From positions 62,001 through 126,000 of the forward strand of contig NZ_VTUZ01000023.1 of NCBI RefSeq assembly GCF_008369935.1: a DNA stretch of 64,000 nt, in the 5' to 3' direction. The position numbers and the translations under genes are program-made. This document shows, in pieces, positions 35,135 to 43,074 of the stretch (position 1 is its first letter; each line of letters begins with the position of its first letter). Below the pieces are notes generated by a model that worked only from the letters and a program-made list of their open reading frames with translations, was not told the origin of the DNA and searched no databases. The DNA is from Paraburkholderia panacisoli. GTDB lineage: Bacteria; Pseudomonadota; Gammaproteobacteria; Burkholderiales; Burkholderiaceae.

Positions 35135-35886
35135 ACCACTCACAACGGGCCACGGCCATCTATATCAGCGGGCTGTCTGTCAGGTTTTCCGGCTTCGCGG
35201 CGATCACCAATCTGTCGATGGAATTCCGTTACGGCGAGGTCCGCGCGATTATCGGTCCGAACGGTGCAGGCAAGACGACCTTGATGGACGTCATCACGGG
35301 AAAGACCCGGCCGGCCGCCGGCGAGGTCTTTCTGAACAAGGTCACGGACCTTGCGACGCTCGACGAAACGTCCATCGCGCGCCTGGGCATCGGCCGCAAG
35401 TTCCAGAAGCCGAGCGTGTTCGAAGCGTTGCGGGTTCGCGAAAACCTCGAACTGGCAATTCGCAACGGTCGCGGATATGCGGAGATGGTTCGCTCGCGCC
35501 TCGGCGCACAACAGAACCGGCGCATCGACGAAGTGCTCGAGACGATCGGTCTCGAGCACGAAGGGCATCGGATGGCCGGCACGCTGTCGCACGGCCAGAA
35601 GCAGTGGCTCGAAATCGGCATGCTGCTTGTCGCCGATCCGCAAGTGATTCTGCTCGACGAACCGGTTGCCGGCATGACCGACCACGAAACTGCACGCACC
35701 GCCGAATTGATCGCGCGGCTCAAGTCGCCCGAGCGGGCGGTTGTGGTGATCGAGCACGACATGGATTTTGTCGGCGAGATCGCGGACCTCGTCAGCGTGT
35801 TGCATGAAGGGCAGCTGCTCGGCGAAGGATCGATGGAGAGGGTGCGCAACGATCCACGTGTGATTCAGGTTTATCTCGGACGGTGA
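35131..35886 (+). CDS. urtD: UrtD-like ABC ATPase
   Basis: 251 residues from ATG 35131. Walker A GPNGAGKTT near 41-49, LSHGQKQWLEIGMLL in place of the canonical LSGGQ (typical of UrtD), Walker B VILLDEPVAGM, and EHDMDFVGEIAD for the H-loop. Starts inside the urtC stop (ATGA). Confidence 0.93.
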   Translation: MNHSQRATAIYISGLSVRFSGFAAITNLSMEFRYGEVRAIIGPNGAGKTTLMDVITGKTRPAAGEVFLNKVTDLATLDETSIARLGIGRKFQKPSVFEALRVRENLELAIRNGRGYAEMVRSRLGAQQNRRIDEVLETIGLEHEGHRMAGTLSHGQKQWLEIGMLLVADPQVILLDEPVAGMTDHETARTAELIARLKSPERAVVVIEHDMDFVGEIADLVSVLHEGQLLGEGSMERVRNDPRVIQVYLGR

Positions 35887-35888
35887 AC

Positions 35889-36593
35889 ATGCTGAAGATT
35901 TCCGCACTCAATCAGTTTTACGGCAGCAGCCACACGTTGCGCGACGTGTCGCTGAACGTGGCCGAAGGGGCCTGCACCGTCGTACTCGGCCGTAACGGCG
36001 TGGGCAAGACGACCTTGCTGAAGTGCCTCGTCGGGTTGCTGCCGGTCAAAGGCGGTGAAATCGAACTGGCGGGCCAGCCGCTGACGCGCACGCCGTCGCA
36101 TCGGCGTGTGCTCGCGGGTCTCGGCTACGTACCGCAAGGACGCGAGATTTTTCCGCAACTCAGTGTCGAAGAAAACCTGCGCATCGGCGCCTACGCGGGC
36201 GAGCGCAATCAGACCGTCAAGGGCAAGCAATTTTCCTTCGACGAGGTCTTTCATACCTTTCCTGTGCTGAAGACGATGCGCCGGCGCATTGCAGGCAATC
36301 TGTCGGGCGGACAGCAGCAGCAGCTTGCGATTGGCCGGGCGCTACTGACCAATCCAAAGCTGCTGATTCTCGACGAACCGACCGAGGGCATCCAGCCGTC
36401 GATCGTGATGGAAATCGAGGCGGTGATCCGTTCGCTGAAAGGATCGCTGTCGATCCTGCTGGTCGAACAATTTTTTGATTTCGCGCAGGCGGTCGCCGAC
36501 GACTATGTCGTGCTGGTGCGCGGGCAGGTTGTGTCGGCGGGGCCCGGGGACCAGATGGAAGCCAATAACGTCAGAGCACTAATTTCAGTGTGA
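35889..36593 (+). CDS. urtE: UrtE-like ABC ATPase
   Basis: 234 residues from ATG 35889; a GTG at 35883 overlapping the urtD stop is an equally usable start. Walker A GRNGVGKTT, signature LSGGQQQQLAIGRALL, Walker B LLILDEPTEGIQPS, typical LivF/UrtE. Completes the five-part importer. Confidence 0.92.
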   Translation: MLKISALNQFYGSSHTLRDVSLNVAEGACTVVLGRNGVGKTTLLKCLVGLLPVKGGEIELAGQPLTRTPSHRRVLAGLGYVPQGREIFPQLSVEENLRIGAYAGERNQTVKGKQFSFDEVFHTFPVLKTMRRRIAGNLSGGQQQQLAIGRALLTNPKLLILDEPTEGIQPSIVMEIEAVIRSLKGSLSILLVEQFFDFAQAVADDYVVLVRGQVVSAGPGDQMEANNVRALISV

Positions 36594-36663
36594 TGCGGCG
36601 GCAGCGTTGCGCCTATTCACTTCGACAACCCACATCGACAACCCACATTTGAGCAGGAACACC

Positions 36664-37662
36664 ATGATGAAATGGCTGGAACAATCGATCATGCACACAC
36701 GCGGCGTCGCCCGCGGCCAGGTGCGCGAGACGCATGAACTCAGTGAATCCCGTCAGGGCACATTTCACTACACCATCGGACCGTACTCGGCGCCGGTGAT
36801 GAACATCGCCCCGGGCGACCGGGTTGTGGTGCAGACACGCGATGCATTTGACGGCAAGATCCTCACGGAACAGGATCTGCCGAGTCAGAAGCTGCGGGTG
36901 CCGTTCCTGAATCCGCAAAGCGGCCCGATCATGATCGAAGGCGCGGAGAAGGGCGACGTGGTTGCGGTGTACATCGAATCGATGCTGCCGCGCGGCGACA
37001 ATCCGCGCGGCACCTGCTGCCTGATTCCGCGCTTCGGCGCGCTGACCGGTACGGAATATACGGCAACGCTCAATGAGCCGCTGCCCGAGATCACCCGCAA
37101 GATCGACGTGGACGAAGAAGGCGTCTACTGGAGCAAGCGCGTCACGCTGCCGTACAAGCCGCATATCGGCACACTGAGCCTGTCGCCGGAAATCGACTCG
37201 ATCAATTCGCTCACGCCGGACAGCCACGGCGGAAATATGGACGTGCCCGACATGGGCCCGGGCAGCATCACCTATTTGCCGGTACGCTCCGCCGGTGCGC
37301 GGCTCTTTATCGGCGATGCGCACGCCTGCCAGGGCGACGGCGAAGTGTGCGGCACCGCTGTCGAATTCTCCAGCACAACCACGATCCACGTCGATCTGAT
37401 CAAGGGCTGGCACATCGAATGGCCGCGCCTCGAAACCGATGAACTGCTGATGGCGATTGGCAGCGCGCGCCCGCTCGAAGACGCGACGCGCATCGCGTAC
37501 CACGAACTGGTGCTGTGGATGGAAAAGGAATACGGCTTCGACCGCTGGGATGCCTACATGATGCTCAGTCAGTGCGGCAGGGTGCGGCTGGGAAATTTCG
37601 TCGACCCGAAGTATTCGGTCGGCGCGGCGATCAGCAAGAAATATCTCGCGCCGGCTGCCTGA
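36664..37662 (+). CDS. Acetamidase/formamidase-family amidohydrolase
   Basis: 332 residues from ATG 36664 (AGGA upstream). FmdA/AmdA fold: IAPGDRVVVQTRDAFDGKI, EKGDVVAVYIESMLP, PHIGTLSLSPE, HGGNMDVPDMGPGSITYLPV, ARLFIGDAHACQGDGEVCGT (metal-site region) and MLSQCGRVRLGNFVDP. Hydrolyses short amides to acid and ammonia. Its place after the transporter makes the operon a nitrogen-scavenging amide pathway. Confidence 0.92.
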   Translation: MMKWLEQSIMHTRGVARGQVRETHELSESRQGTFHYTIGPYSAPVMNIAPGDRVVVQTRDAFDGKILTEQDLPSQKLRVPFLNPQSGPIMIEGAEKGDVVAVYIESMLPRGDNPRGTCCLIPRFGALTGTEYTATLNEPLPEITRKIDVDEEGVYWSKRVTLPYKPHIGTLSLSPEIDSINSLTPDSHGGNMDVPDMGPGSITYLPVRSAGARLFIGDAHACQGDGEVCGTAVEFSSTTTIHVDLIKGWHIEWPRLETDELLMAIGSARPLEDATRIAYHELVLWMEKEYGFDRWDAYMMLSQCGRVRLGNFVDPKYSVGAAISKKYLAPAA

Positions 37663-37674
37663 GGAGACGCCACC

Positions 37675-38445
37675 ATGGATTTGAAACTCAAAGGTTTGAA
37701 GGCACTCGTAACCGGCGGCACCAAGGGTATCGGCCGCGCCATTGCGCAAACGCTGGCAGCCGAAGGCGCGGATGTCGCGCTCTGCGCGCGTGACGGCGCC
37801 GCGGTCGAACAGACGGTGGCCGGCATCGTGCAGGCAACAGGCGGTGCGGTCAAGGTATGCGGCGCCTCGGTCGACGTTTCGAACGGTCCGGCGTTGCAGG
37901 CCTGGACACGCGACGCCGCCGCGCAACTGGGCGGCATCGACATCGTGGTCGCCAATGTGAGCGCGCTGTCGATCGGCAACGACCCCGAATCATGGCGCAA
38001 GGAATTCGAAACTGACCTGATGGGCACGGTCAACCTGGTCGACGCCGCGCTGCCGTTTCTGGAAGCGAGCAAGGCCGCCTCGATTATCGCGATATCGAGC
38101 GTGTCCGGCCGTGAAATCGACTTTGCCGCCGGCCCTTACGGGACCTTCAAGGCGGCGCTGATCCACTACATGCAAGGTCTCGCGTACCACCTCGCGCCGA
38201 AGGGCATCCGCGCGAACGCCGTGTCGCCGGGCAACGTCTATTTCGAAGGTGGCGTGTGGGATCACATCGAACACAACGATCCGAAGCTGTTCGCGGAAGC
38301 ACTCGCGTTGAATCCCAGCGGGCGCATGGCGCGCCCGCAGGAGATCGCGAACGCGGTCGCGTTCGTCGCGAGTCCGGCGGCGAGCTTCGTGAGCGGGGCG
38401 AATCTTGTAGTGGATGGCGCGCTCACGCGCGGGGTGCAACTCTAA
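37675..38445 (+). CDS. Short-chain dehydrogenase/reductase
   Basis: 256 residues. TGGTKGIGRAIA at 14-25, ISSVSGREI with catalytic Ser, and YGTFKAALI giving YxxxK. Starts 12 bp after the amidase stop with AGGAGACGCC, so it belongs to the amide operon. It probably oxidises or reduces the acyl part of the amide or a hydroxyamide substrate (inference). Confidence 0.88.
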   Translation: MDLKLKGLKALVTGGTKGIGRAIAQTLAAEGADVALCARDGAAVEQTVAGIVQATGGAVKVCGASVDVSNGPALQAWTRDAAAQLGGIDIVVANVSALSIGNDPESWRKEFETDLMGTVNLVDAALPFLEASKAASIIAISSVSGREIDFAAGPYGTFKAALIHYMQGLAYHLAPKGIRANAVSPGNVYFEGGVWDHIEHNDPKLFAEALALNPSGRMARPQEIANAVAFVASPAASFVSGANLVVDGALTRGVQL

Positions 38446-38594
38446 GTGCCGCAAAGCTGCGTTACTTGAGTCGATTCGACAAAAGACCAAGCGGCCTTGA
38501 CGATAGTGAAAGAATCTCTTCCCTTCTGACCGCCGGCCGCTCAGGCGGCGCGGCGGCCGCCCTGCTGGTATCGCTCGATGACGAGCCACGTGGC

Positions 38595-38670
38595 ATGGCC
38601 GCCGATCCGATCAGGATCGGCGTGCCCGTGGGTCTGAGCGACGCGAATAGCGTGGTTGCTGCGTCGGACT
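38595..38670 (+). pseudogene. N-terminal fragment of an amide/branched-chain-type binding protein
   Basis: Short frame MAADPIRIGVPVGLSDANSV VAASD read from ATG 38595 resembles the start of type I ABC binding proteins (DPIRIGVPVGLSGANS). It breaks off after about 25 residues at the junction with the nitrilase fragment, pointing to a deletion that fused two formerly separate genes. Confidence 0.45.
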
Positions 38671-38959
38671 GTTCGTGGCCGCCGCGGACCGGATCGGCGT
38701 CGAGCGCGACCAGCCGTTTCCTGGACGCAGCCTGATGATCGACTCGCAAGGTTGGCGGGCGGCCGGTCCTGCCAGTCAAACGGACGAAGAGATTCTGGTG
38801 GCGTCGGTGAATCTGGCCGACGCGCGCCGGCACCGGCAATTGAATGCGTTCAATCACGTACTACGGGACCGCCGTCCAGATATCTACGGAGACCAGCAGT
38901 CAATCGTAAGCGTTCACCCCACGCTGCGCTTATACGCCCGTATAAGCGGGTTACGCTAA
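38665..38959 (+). pseudogene. C-terminal fragment of a nitrilase-superfamily amidase
   Basis: Reading frame LFVAAADRIGVERDQPFPGR, SLMIDSQGWRAAGPASQTDE, EILVASVNLADARRHRQLNA and FNHVLRDRRPDIYGDQ is the C-terminus of a carbon-nitrogen hydrolase (GRSLIIDPxG...EILxAxVDL...RxxxxYG). The Glu-Lys-Cys catalytic part is gone. Probably the remains of a second amidase/nitrilase that belonged to the amide locus. Confidence 0.7.
38927..38948. repeat. 22-bp inverted repeat
   Basis: Perfect 10-bp arms CGCTTATACG / CGTATAAGCG with 2-bp centre, followed at once by GTTACGCTAAC (4-bp arms). It lies at the extreme end of the nitrilase remnant, 190 bp before the 42-aa gene. Could be an operator for the downstream small-protein/ANTAR unit; no T-run. 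Confidence 0.45.
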
Positions 38960-39138
38960 CGCGGCATTGGCGTATCCAACCGTAGAGTAGATTCGCCCTC
39001 CGGCTCGACCTAATCTTCTCTCATCGCTTCACGCTCCCTGTACACCAGCGGAAAGCTCGCGGTTCGGCCCCGCGACGACACCACACTTCCAGATGCCCGC
39101 CCGGCCGATTTCCTCTTTAGCGTCTCCAAGGAATCGTC

Positions 39139-39267
39139 GTGTCACATGCCCTTCATCACTGGATCCATATCGGAAGCAACTCATATGGCGAGTACACGTT
39201 CGTGCCGTGGCTCGGCAGGACCGTCTATCGCCGTACGGTCGACTTCTCTTCGGTATGTATGCAATAG
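39139..39267 (+). CDS. 42-residue small protein, intact copy
   Basis: GTG start with AAGGA six bases upstream (39128-39132). The 42-residue product begins MSHALHHWIHIGSNSYGEYT and ends FVPWLGRTVYRRTVDFSSVC MQ. Aromatic, basic, no membrane helix. A second copy of identical length (after removing an 8-bp duplication) lies at 43703-43839 with about 60% identical residues, and substitutions cluster outside IGSN.Y.EY.FVPW.GR..YRRTVD. Conserved length, start and Shine-Dalgarno in both argue for a real gene. No family known to me. Confidence 0.65.
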   Translation: MSHALHHWIHIGSNSYGEYTFVPWLGRTVYRRTVDFSSVCMQ

Positions 39268-39344
39268 CCGCAAAGTCAGAACCTGTTTGACCGCTATCGT
39301 TGTTCGACTATTGTTTCACTCTTCCCTGAAGAGGGGGCACGATC

Positions 39345-39566
39345 TTGAACGCTGAACACAATGCGCCTTTGGACATGCTTCCTCCAGGCCTCGACGATGT
39401 ATTCAACCCCGGCGAGGTCGAACCCGCAGACGACGCTGCGAGTCTCGCTTCACTGGCCCTGCGACGCTCACTGCTGAATGCCGATCCCTGCGTCATATTG
39501 CGCAGCACGCCGGCACGCACCGCAGATTCACGTCGTGAGTGCTTGCATGCGAGTGCGAAACGATGA
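39345..39566 (+). CDS. Small acidic protein upstream of ANTAR gene
   Basis: 73 residues from TTG 39345 (AGGGG upstream); ATG 39375 is an alternative. The segment LPPGLDDVFNPGEVEPADDA ASLASLALRRSLLNA aligns with LAPVLDDVLSAGEVGHPDQA AGLASLAQLCSQLFDA in the minus-strand gene at 42346-42597, so they are paralogues. Its stop overlaps the ANTAR ATG (ATGA, 39563-39566), suggesting coupled translation. Function unknown. Confidence 0.6.
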   Translation: MNAEHNAPLDMLPPGLDDVFNPGEVEPADDAASLASLALRRSLLNADPCVILRSTPARTADSRRECLHASAKR

Positions 39567-40165
39567 AGTGGACCGCGGATACCTTTGCGATCCTGCGCGA
39601 TTTGCGCTCGCTGAAGGTTGTTGTGATCCACCCGCAGGATCAGGATGGCGACGAGCTTCTCGCGCAACTCCACCGCATTGGGTGCGACGTGGAGGTAGGC
39701 TGGCCGACACTCGACTGCTTGCCCTTCGGAACCGGACTCGTGCTGATGGCGATGCGCCCCGAAACCCTCTCGATCAATTTTCCGTGGCTCGGAACCGGCA
39801 AGTCGCCGCCTGTGATTCCAGTGGTGACCCACGAAAACCCGCTCACCATCGAAGCGGTGCTGCGCCTGAATGCGTCGGCGATGATACTGTCACCGGTCCG
39901 CTCATTCGGTTTGCTGACCGCGATTGCGGTGGCGCTGACGCAATATCAGGCATTGCGGATGCGCGATCGATACATTGAGCGGCTCGAGAAGAAGCAAGGG
40001 AAGGTTCGAGTGATCCAGCAGGCGACACAGCTTGTAATGGAAAGGCGCGGCGTGTCGGAAGAACAGGCGTATCAGTTGCTGCGCGCAAAGGCGATGCTCA
40101 AGCGTGAGCAGATCGAGGTGGTGGCAAGCGAGATTGTCAAGGCACACGAAACGCTCACGCTTTAG
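39563..40165 (+). CDS. AmiR-type ANTAR-domain protein, second copy
   Basis: 200 residues from ATG 39563. Nearly the same architecture and length as AmiR at 28868-29470: pseudo-receiver LKVVVIHPQDQDGDELLAQL, coiled coil YIERLEKKQGKVRVIQQATQ, ANTAR VSEEQAYQLLRAKAMLKREQ. There is no AmiC partner next to it; instead it is coupled to a small acidic protein. It may be controlled by that protein or share AmiC with AmiR. A recent duplicate of amiR is likely. Confidence 0.88.
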   Translation: MKWTADTFAILRDLRSLKVVVIHPQDQDGDELLAQLHRIGCDVEVGWPTLDCLPFGTGLVLMAMRPETLSINFPWLGTGKSPPVIPVVTHENPLTIEAVLRLNASAMILSPVRSFGLLTAIAVALTQYQALRMRDRYIERLEKKQGKVRVIQQATQLVMERRGVSEEQAYQLLRAKAMLKREQIEVVASEIVKAHETLTL

Positions 40166-40202
40166 CCCACAAGAATACGCGTGTTCATATTGCGCATGAA
40201 CG

Positions 40203-40580
40203 ATGCGCGCATTTTGTTATAAGTTCGCACGCCACCGGGTGCTGCCGCGAATTTTGACACTCCCGGAAGATCTGAGCGGCGAAACGTTCCGCATGATCGA
40301 CCTCGAAAAGCCGGTCATCGACGAGTACCCGACACACGGGCAGCACGCTATGGCGGTGGCGATGTGTGACAAGGAATCGACGGTCGGCCAGAGCATCAGG
40401 CATTTCACGCGGCAGGTGGCCATTCACAAGGGGCGAGCGCTTGACCTGCATTCGCTGAAGGACGGCATGTTCCAATTGCACGCGGCAACGGAGGTCACGG
40501 ACGAGCAGCTGCAGGAAATGGAATGCGATGAAATCAGGAACGCCGTGGCCGACCCGCCTGCGAGCAGTGGTGGACGGTGA
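40203..40580 (+). CDS. Conserved-looking protein of unknown function
   Basis: 125 residues, high GC at third positions throughout the strand, unlike the competing minus-strand frame. Contains LPEDLSGETFRMIDLEKPVI, MAVAMCDKESTVGQSIRHFT and EVTDEQLQEMECDEIRNAV. No recognised domain. Start uncertain (ATG 40203 or ATG 40293); no clear ribosome-binding site at 40203. Confidence 0.5.
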   Translation: MRAFCYKFARHRVLPRILTLPEDLSGETFRMIDLEKPVIDEYPTHGQHAMAVAMCDKESTVGQSIRHFTRQVAIHKGRALDLHSLKDGMFQLHAATEVTDEQLQEMECDEIRNAVADPPASSGGR

Positions 40581-40664
40581 AGGAAGGCGGACCATTACAG
40601 GCCTACGGCATCACACTACCCAGCTGGAAAATCATGTAGATCTCGCCAGGCAACCGGCGCGGCG

Positions 40665-41897
40665 CTATCGGTATTTCGGCCGTGAGACAGGCCGAACGCC
40701 TTCGCGCTCAATGGCATGCCGCATCGTGCTCAGGAGCTTGTCTTCCTGATACCGCCGATCCTCTTCAAACCGCTCAGCTACCGTCGCGTAGGCATTGCGC
40801 AGACGCGTGATGATCGCCTCGCAGTCATCGGCATGCAGCCCCAAACGCGTACCGTATGCGACGAGGGCACTGTGCACGGGAAACGTCTTGGACTTGTTGA
40901 GATTCAGGGCCATCTTGCCGTCGAGATCCGGATAGACGTCAGTGCATACGACATCGAACACTGGCGCGAGCCGCCGCGCACCGGTCGGGTCGTCGTAGAC
41001 GATACCCAGGTTCTTCATGTGGGCGTCGCCATCACGAAGCAGGCACGACAAAGCAACACGCTCGAAGAGCCGGTTCTTCTGCAGTTGATCGGAACGCGTG
41101 TAGATATCGACGGCCTTTGCAACCATCTCATAGCTGCCCTCATATTTGCCTTTGCCCGTGAGAACACTCATGTCCTCGAAGCCCAGAGGCGAGCCGTCGC
41201 TGAGCCGGTCAAAGCGCGCCATCACGAAGAGCTTCCCGTCGTCCGAGAGCCAGAATTGGGGCACATCAAGTCCAGCCTCCTTCGCGACCGACATGCAAAA
41301 GAACTCGTTTCGGGCGACCCCTGGAAAATCGTCGCCTTCAGCTTTGACGATCACCGTCTTGAGCGGCAGTGCGGCATGTTCGTAGGGCGGGGCGTCGGTT
41401 TCGACCGCAATCGGCACCACCGCCTTGGGCTGAACTCCGGAAATGCCGGAGCCAAGCGCGTATCGGTCGACCAGACGCTCGAAGAGTCGCCGGGACGGCA
41501 ACGAGAGGAGCTCATCAAGGCGCTCGCCTTCGTGCTCCGGCACGCTCTCGCCTGGGACCGAATAGGTGAGTCGCCCGATCTGGTTGCGGCCCGCGAGAAA
41601 CAGCAGGAACATATCGCTGGGTGTTCCGTAGCGCGCAAGGCGCTCCTCGATGACGTACCGCAGGTAGCCTTCAGGTCGATTCATTGCGAACACGCCCATC
41701 AGATCGCCGCTAGCGTAGCTTTGACGGCGAACTGGCATGGTCAGGGACACAGCGGCGCGGTCGGCCACCTCCGCATAGTTGAAGACATATCGGCTCTCCT
41801 TCGCCAGCAGGCCGCTTTTACCTTGCGGTGTGTGGACCTCGAGCGAACGGATTTGCCTGAACAGCCGTTCGACGTCCGGCAATGCCTCAGAGCTCAT
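40665..41897 (-). CDS. hipA: HipA-type serine/threonine kinase toxin
   Basis: 410 residues. HipA N-terminal region, then the kinase fold: AALPLKTVIVKAEGDDFPGV (ATP-side strand with Lys), FFCMSVAKEAGLDVPQFWLS, the catalytic loop LRDGDAHMKNLGIVYDD (Asp, Lys, Asn) and APVFDVVCTDVYPD (metal-binding Asp). HipA kinases phosphorylate aminoacyl-tRNA synthetases and induce dormancy. Overlaps hipB by 4 bp. Intact by sequence. Confidence 0.92.
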   Translation of the reverse strand: MSSEALPDVERLFRQIRSLEVHTPQGKSGLLAKESRYVFNYAEVADRAAVSLTMPVRRQSYASGDLMGVFAMNRPEGYLRYVIEERLARYGTPSDMFLLFLAGRNQIGRLTYSVPGESVPEHEGERLDELLSLPSRRLFERLVDRYALGSGISGVQPKAVVPIAVETDAPPYEHAALPLKTVIVKAEGDDFPGVARNEFFCMSVAKEAGLDVPQFWLSDDGKLFVMARFDRLSDGSPLGFEDMSVLTGKGKYEGSYEMVAKAVDIYTRSDQLQKNRLFERVALSCLLRDGDAHMKNLGIVYDDPTGARRLAPVFDVVCTDVYPDLDGKMALNLNKSKTFPVHSALVAYGTRLGLHADDCEAIITRLRNAYATVAERFEEDRRYQEDKLLSTMRHAIEREGVRPVSRPKYR

Positions 41898-42184
41898 TCC
41901 TCGTCGTCCTTAAAGATGGTGGGGAGATCTTCCAGCACAACGCAATCCATAGGCCGCAGAACCAGCTCATACCCAAGAGCATTCGCGAGCCGGCACAACT
42001 CCTTGATGCCCACATTCTCCGCGCTCTCGGCGTTGGTGACCGTACGCCGCGCAACGTCTGCGCGCTCCGCAAGCGTCTGTTGTGTCAGCTTGCGGTCGCG
42101 CCGCGTCGCCCGCAGGCTCGCCGCGAGGCGCTCGACGTTATTGATAGGCTGATCGGTGACTTTTTTGCGCATCATAATGCGCAT
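41894..42184 (-). CDS. hipB: HipB-type antitoxin / repressor
   Basis: 96 residues (start at 42184, or internal ATGs at 42175/42172). XRE-type HTH near residues 17-70: LAASLRATRRDRKLTQQTLA, ERADVARRTVTNAESAENVG. C-terminal acidic tail FKDDEE. Represses its own operon with HipA. The start codon lies inside one of four TGCGCA-N6-TGCGC operators. Confidence 0.92.
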   Translation of the reverse strand: MRIMMRKKVTDQPINNVERLAASLRATRRDRKLTQQTLAERADVARRTVTNAESAENVGIKELCRLANALGYELVLRPMDCVVLEDLPTIFKDDEE

Positions 42185-42332
42185 TAGACTAACACTGATT
42201 CAGGATGCGCACAATGGTGCGCGTTTTTTGACCCGCTGGCCGCATTTTTTGTATCGGCAAGGGCCTAGGGCAGATGCGCAGTATTATGCGCATTATTAAA
42301 CTTATTGAATAAAGTGCGCATTATGGTGCGCG
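42166..42332 (-). promoter_or_regulatory. hipBA promoter with four operator repeats
   Basis: TGCGCA-N6-TGCGC(A/G) occurs at 42166-42183, 42206-42223, 42275-42292 and 42315-42332. The minus-strand promoter TTGACA (42349-42344) with 18-bp spacer and CATAAT (42325-42320) has its -10 inside the outermost operator. Same four-operator logic as the E. coli hip locus but with a different sequence. Confidence 0.7.
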
Positions 42333-42345
42333 TTTTTGGGGTCTG

Positions 42346-42597
42346 TCAATCTTTGGCGTATTGATCAGAAGCCGTCCAAAGGCAGTACGTTGCTCCGACT
42401 CGAGGGCCTCCAGTCGCTTGCGCACCCGCGGCCCGGTGTTGGCATTGGTACGCGTCGAACAGCTGAGAGCATAGCTGGGCAAGTGACGCAAGGCCCGCGG
42501 CCTGGTCTGGGTGCCCGACCTCTCCTGCACTGAGTACGTCATCGAGAACCGGAGCGAGGCGACGCAGTCGCACAAACATCGTGCCTTCAACTTTCAT
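42346..42597 (-). CDS. Small protein, paralogue of the 39345 gene
   Basis: 83 residues. AGGAGG seven bases before ATG 42597. Residues 13-48 (LAPVLDDVLSAGEVGHPDQA AGLASLAQLCSQLFDA) match the 73-residue protein at 39345. The C-terminal half differs. Its stop overlaps the hipBA -35. Unknown function; sits in a minus-strand series with the response regulator at 42724. Confidence 0.6.
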   Translation of the reverse strand: MKVEGTMFVRLRRLAPVLDDVLSAGEVGHPDQAAGLASLAQLCSQLFDAYQCQHRAAGAQATGGPRVGATYCLWTASDQYAKD

Positions 42598-42723
42598 TTT
42601 GGGCCTCCTGTGGCCAGACGGCGAAGCGCACCCTGGGACGCTCAGCCTTCAGTCAATGCTTCACTTGCGAGTTACGCCTTTCCATTGCCGGCGAATCGAA
42701 AGTGACCAGTCAGGGTGACAACC

Positions 42724-43074
42724 TTACCTTGTGCTGTGTTGTTGAAGCAGTTCGAGCAGGCGCGAGGCTGCGACTGGCTTTCTGAGAAATGCCGATACCC
42801 GCAGGTGGGGCGGCGGTGTCGCCACCGCCGAGTTGAGAAGGACAGGAATGGTTGCGAAGTCCGCCTCGGCCGCGAGCGCGCCTATGAGGGCAGGGCCGTC
42901 CATGACCGGCATCATGAAATCCGAAACCACAATGTCGGGGCGCCTTCGGTGTGCTGCCTGCAGCGCCTCATGCCCGTTGGAGGCAGTCATCACCTCGTAA
43001 CCTTCCCCGCAAATCAACGTCTTAAGCGCCTGAAGCAGGTTCATGTCGTCCTCGACCAGTAACACCATTACCAT
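42724..43074 (-). CDS. Single-domain response regulator
   Basis: 116 residues from ATG 43074. Receiver fold only: LLVEDDMNLLQALKTLI with the acidic pair, phospho-acceptor Asp in DIVVSDFMMPVMDG, Thr/Ser position in PVLLNSA, and conserved Lys in FLRKPV. No output domain, so it acts through a partner protein. Its start overlaps the end of the upstream helical protein gene; a histidine-kinase remnant lies 1 kb away at 44110. Confidence 0.9.
   Translation of the reverse strand: MVMVLLVEDDMNLLQALKTLICGEGYEVMTASNGHEALQAAHRRRPDIVVSDFMMPVMDGPALIGALAAEADFATIPVLLNSAVATPPPHLRVSAFLRKPVAASRLLELLQQHSTR

Noticed and set aside
32526..35143. Long minus-strand frames (over 300 codons) opposite the urt-like permease genes
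   Set aside because: Arginine/histidine-rich antisense frames typical of high-GC genes; no homology.
38462..38857. Minus-strand 131-codon frame after the amide operon
   Set aside because: It is antisense to recognisable fragments of a binding protein and a nitrilase on the plus strand.
40185..40595. Minus-strand frame opposite the unknown protein at 40203
   Set aside because: Codon-position GC and plausible protein composition favour the plus strand.
42180..42335. Repeats before hipB as a possible CRISPR or iteron array
   Set aside because: Spacings are irregular and the units are dyads placed over a promoter, as expected of toxin-antitoxin operators.
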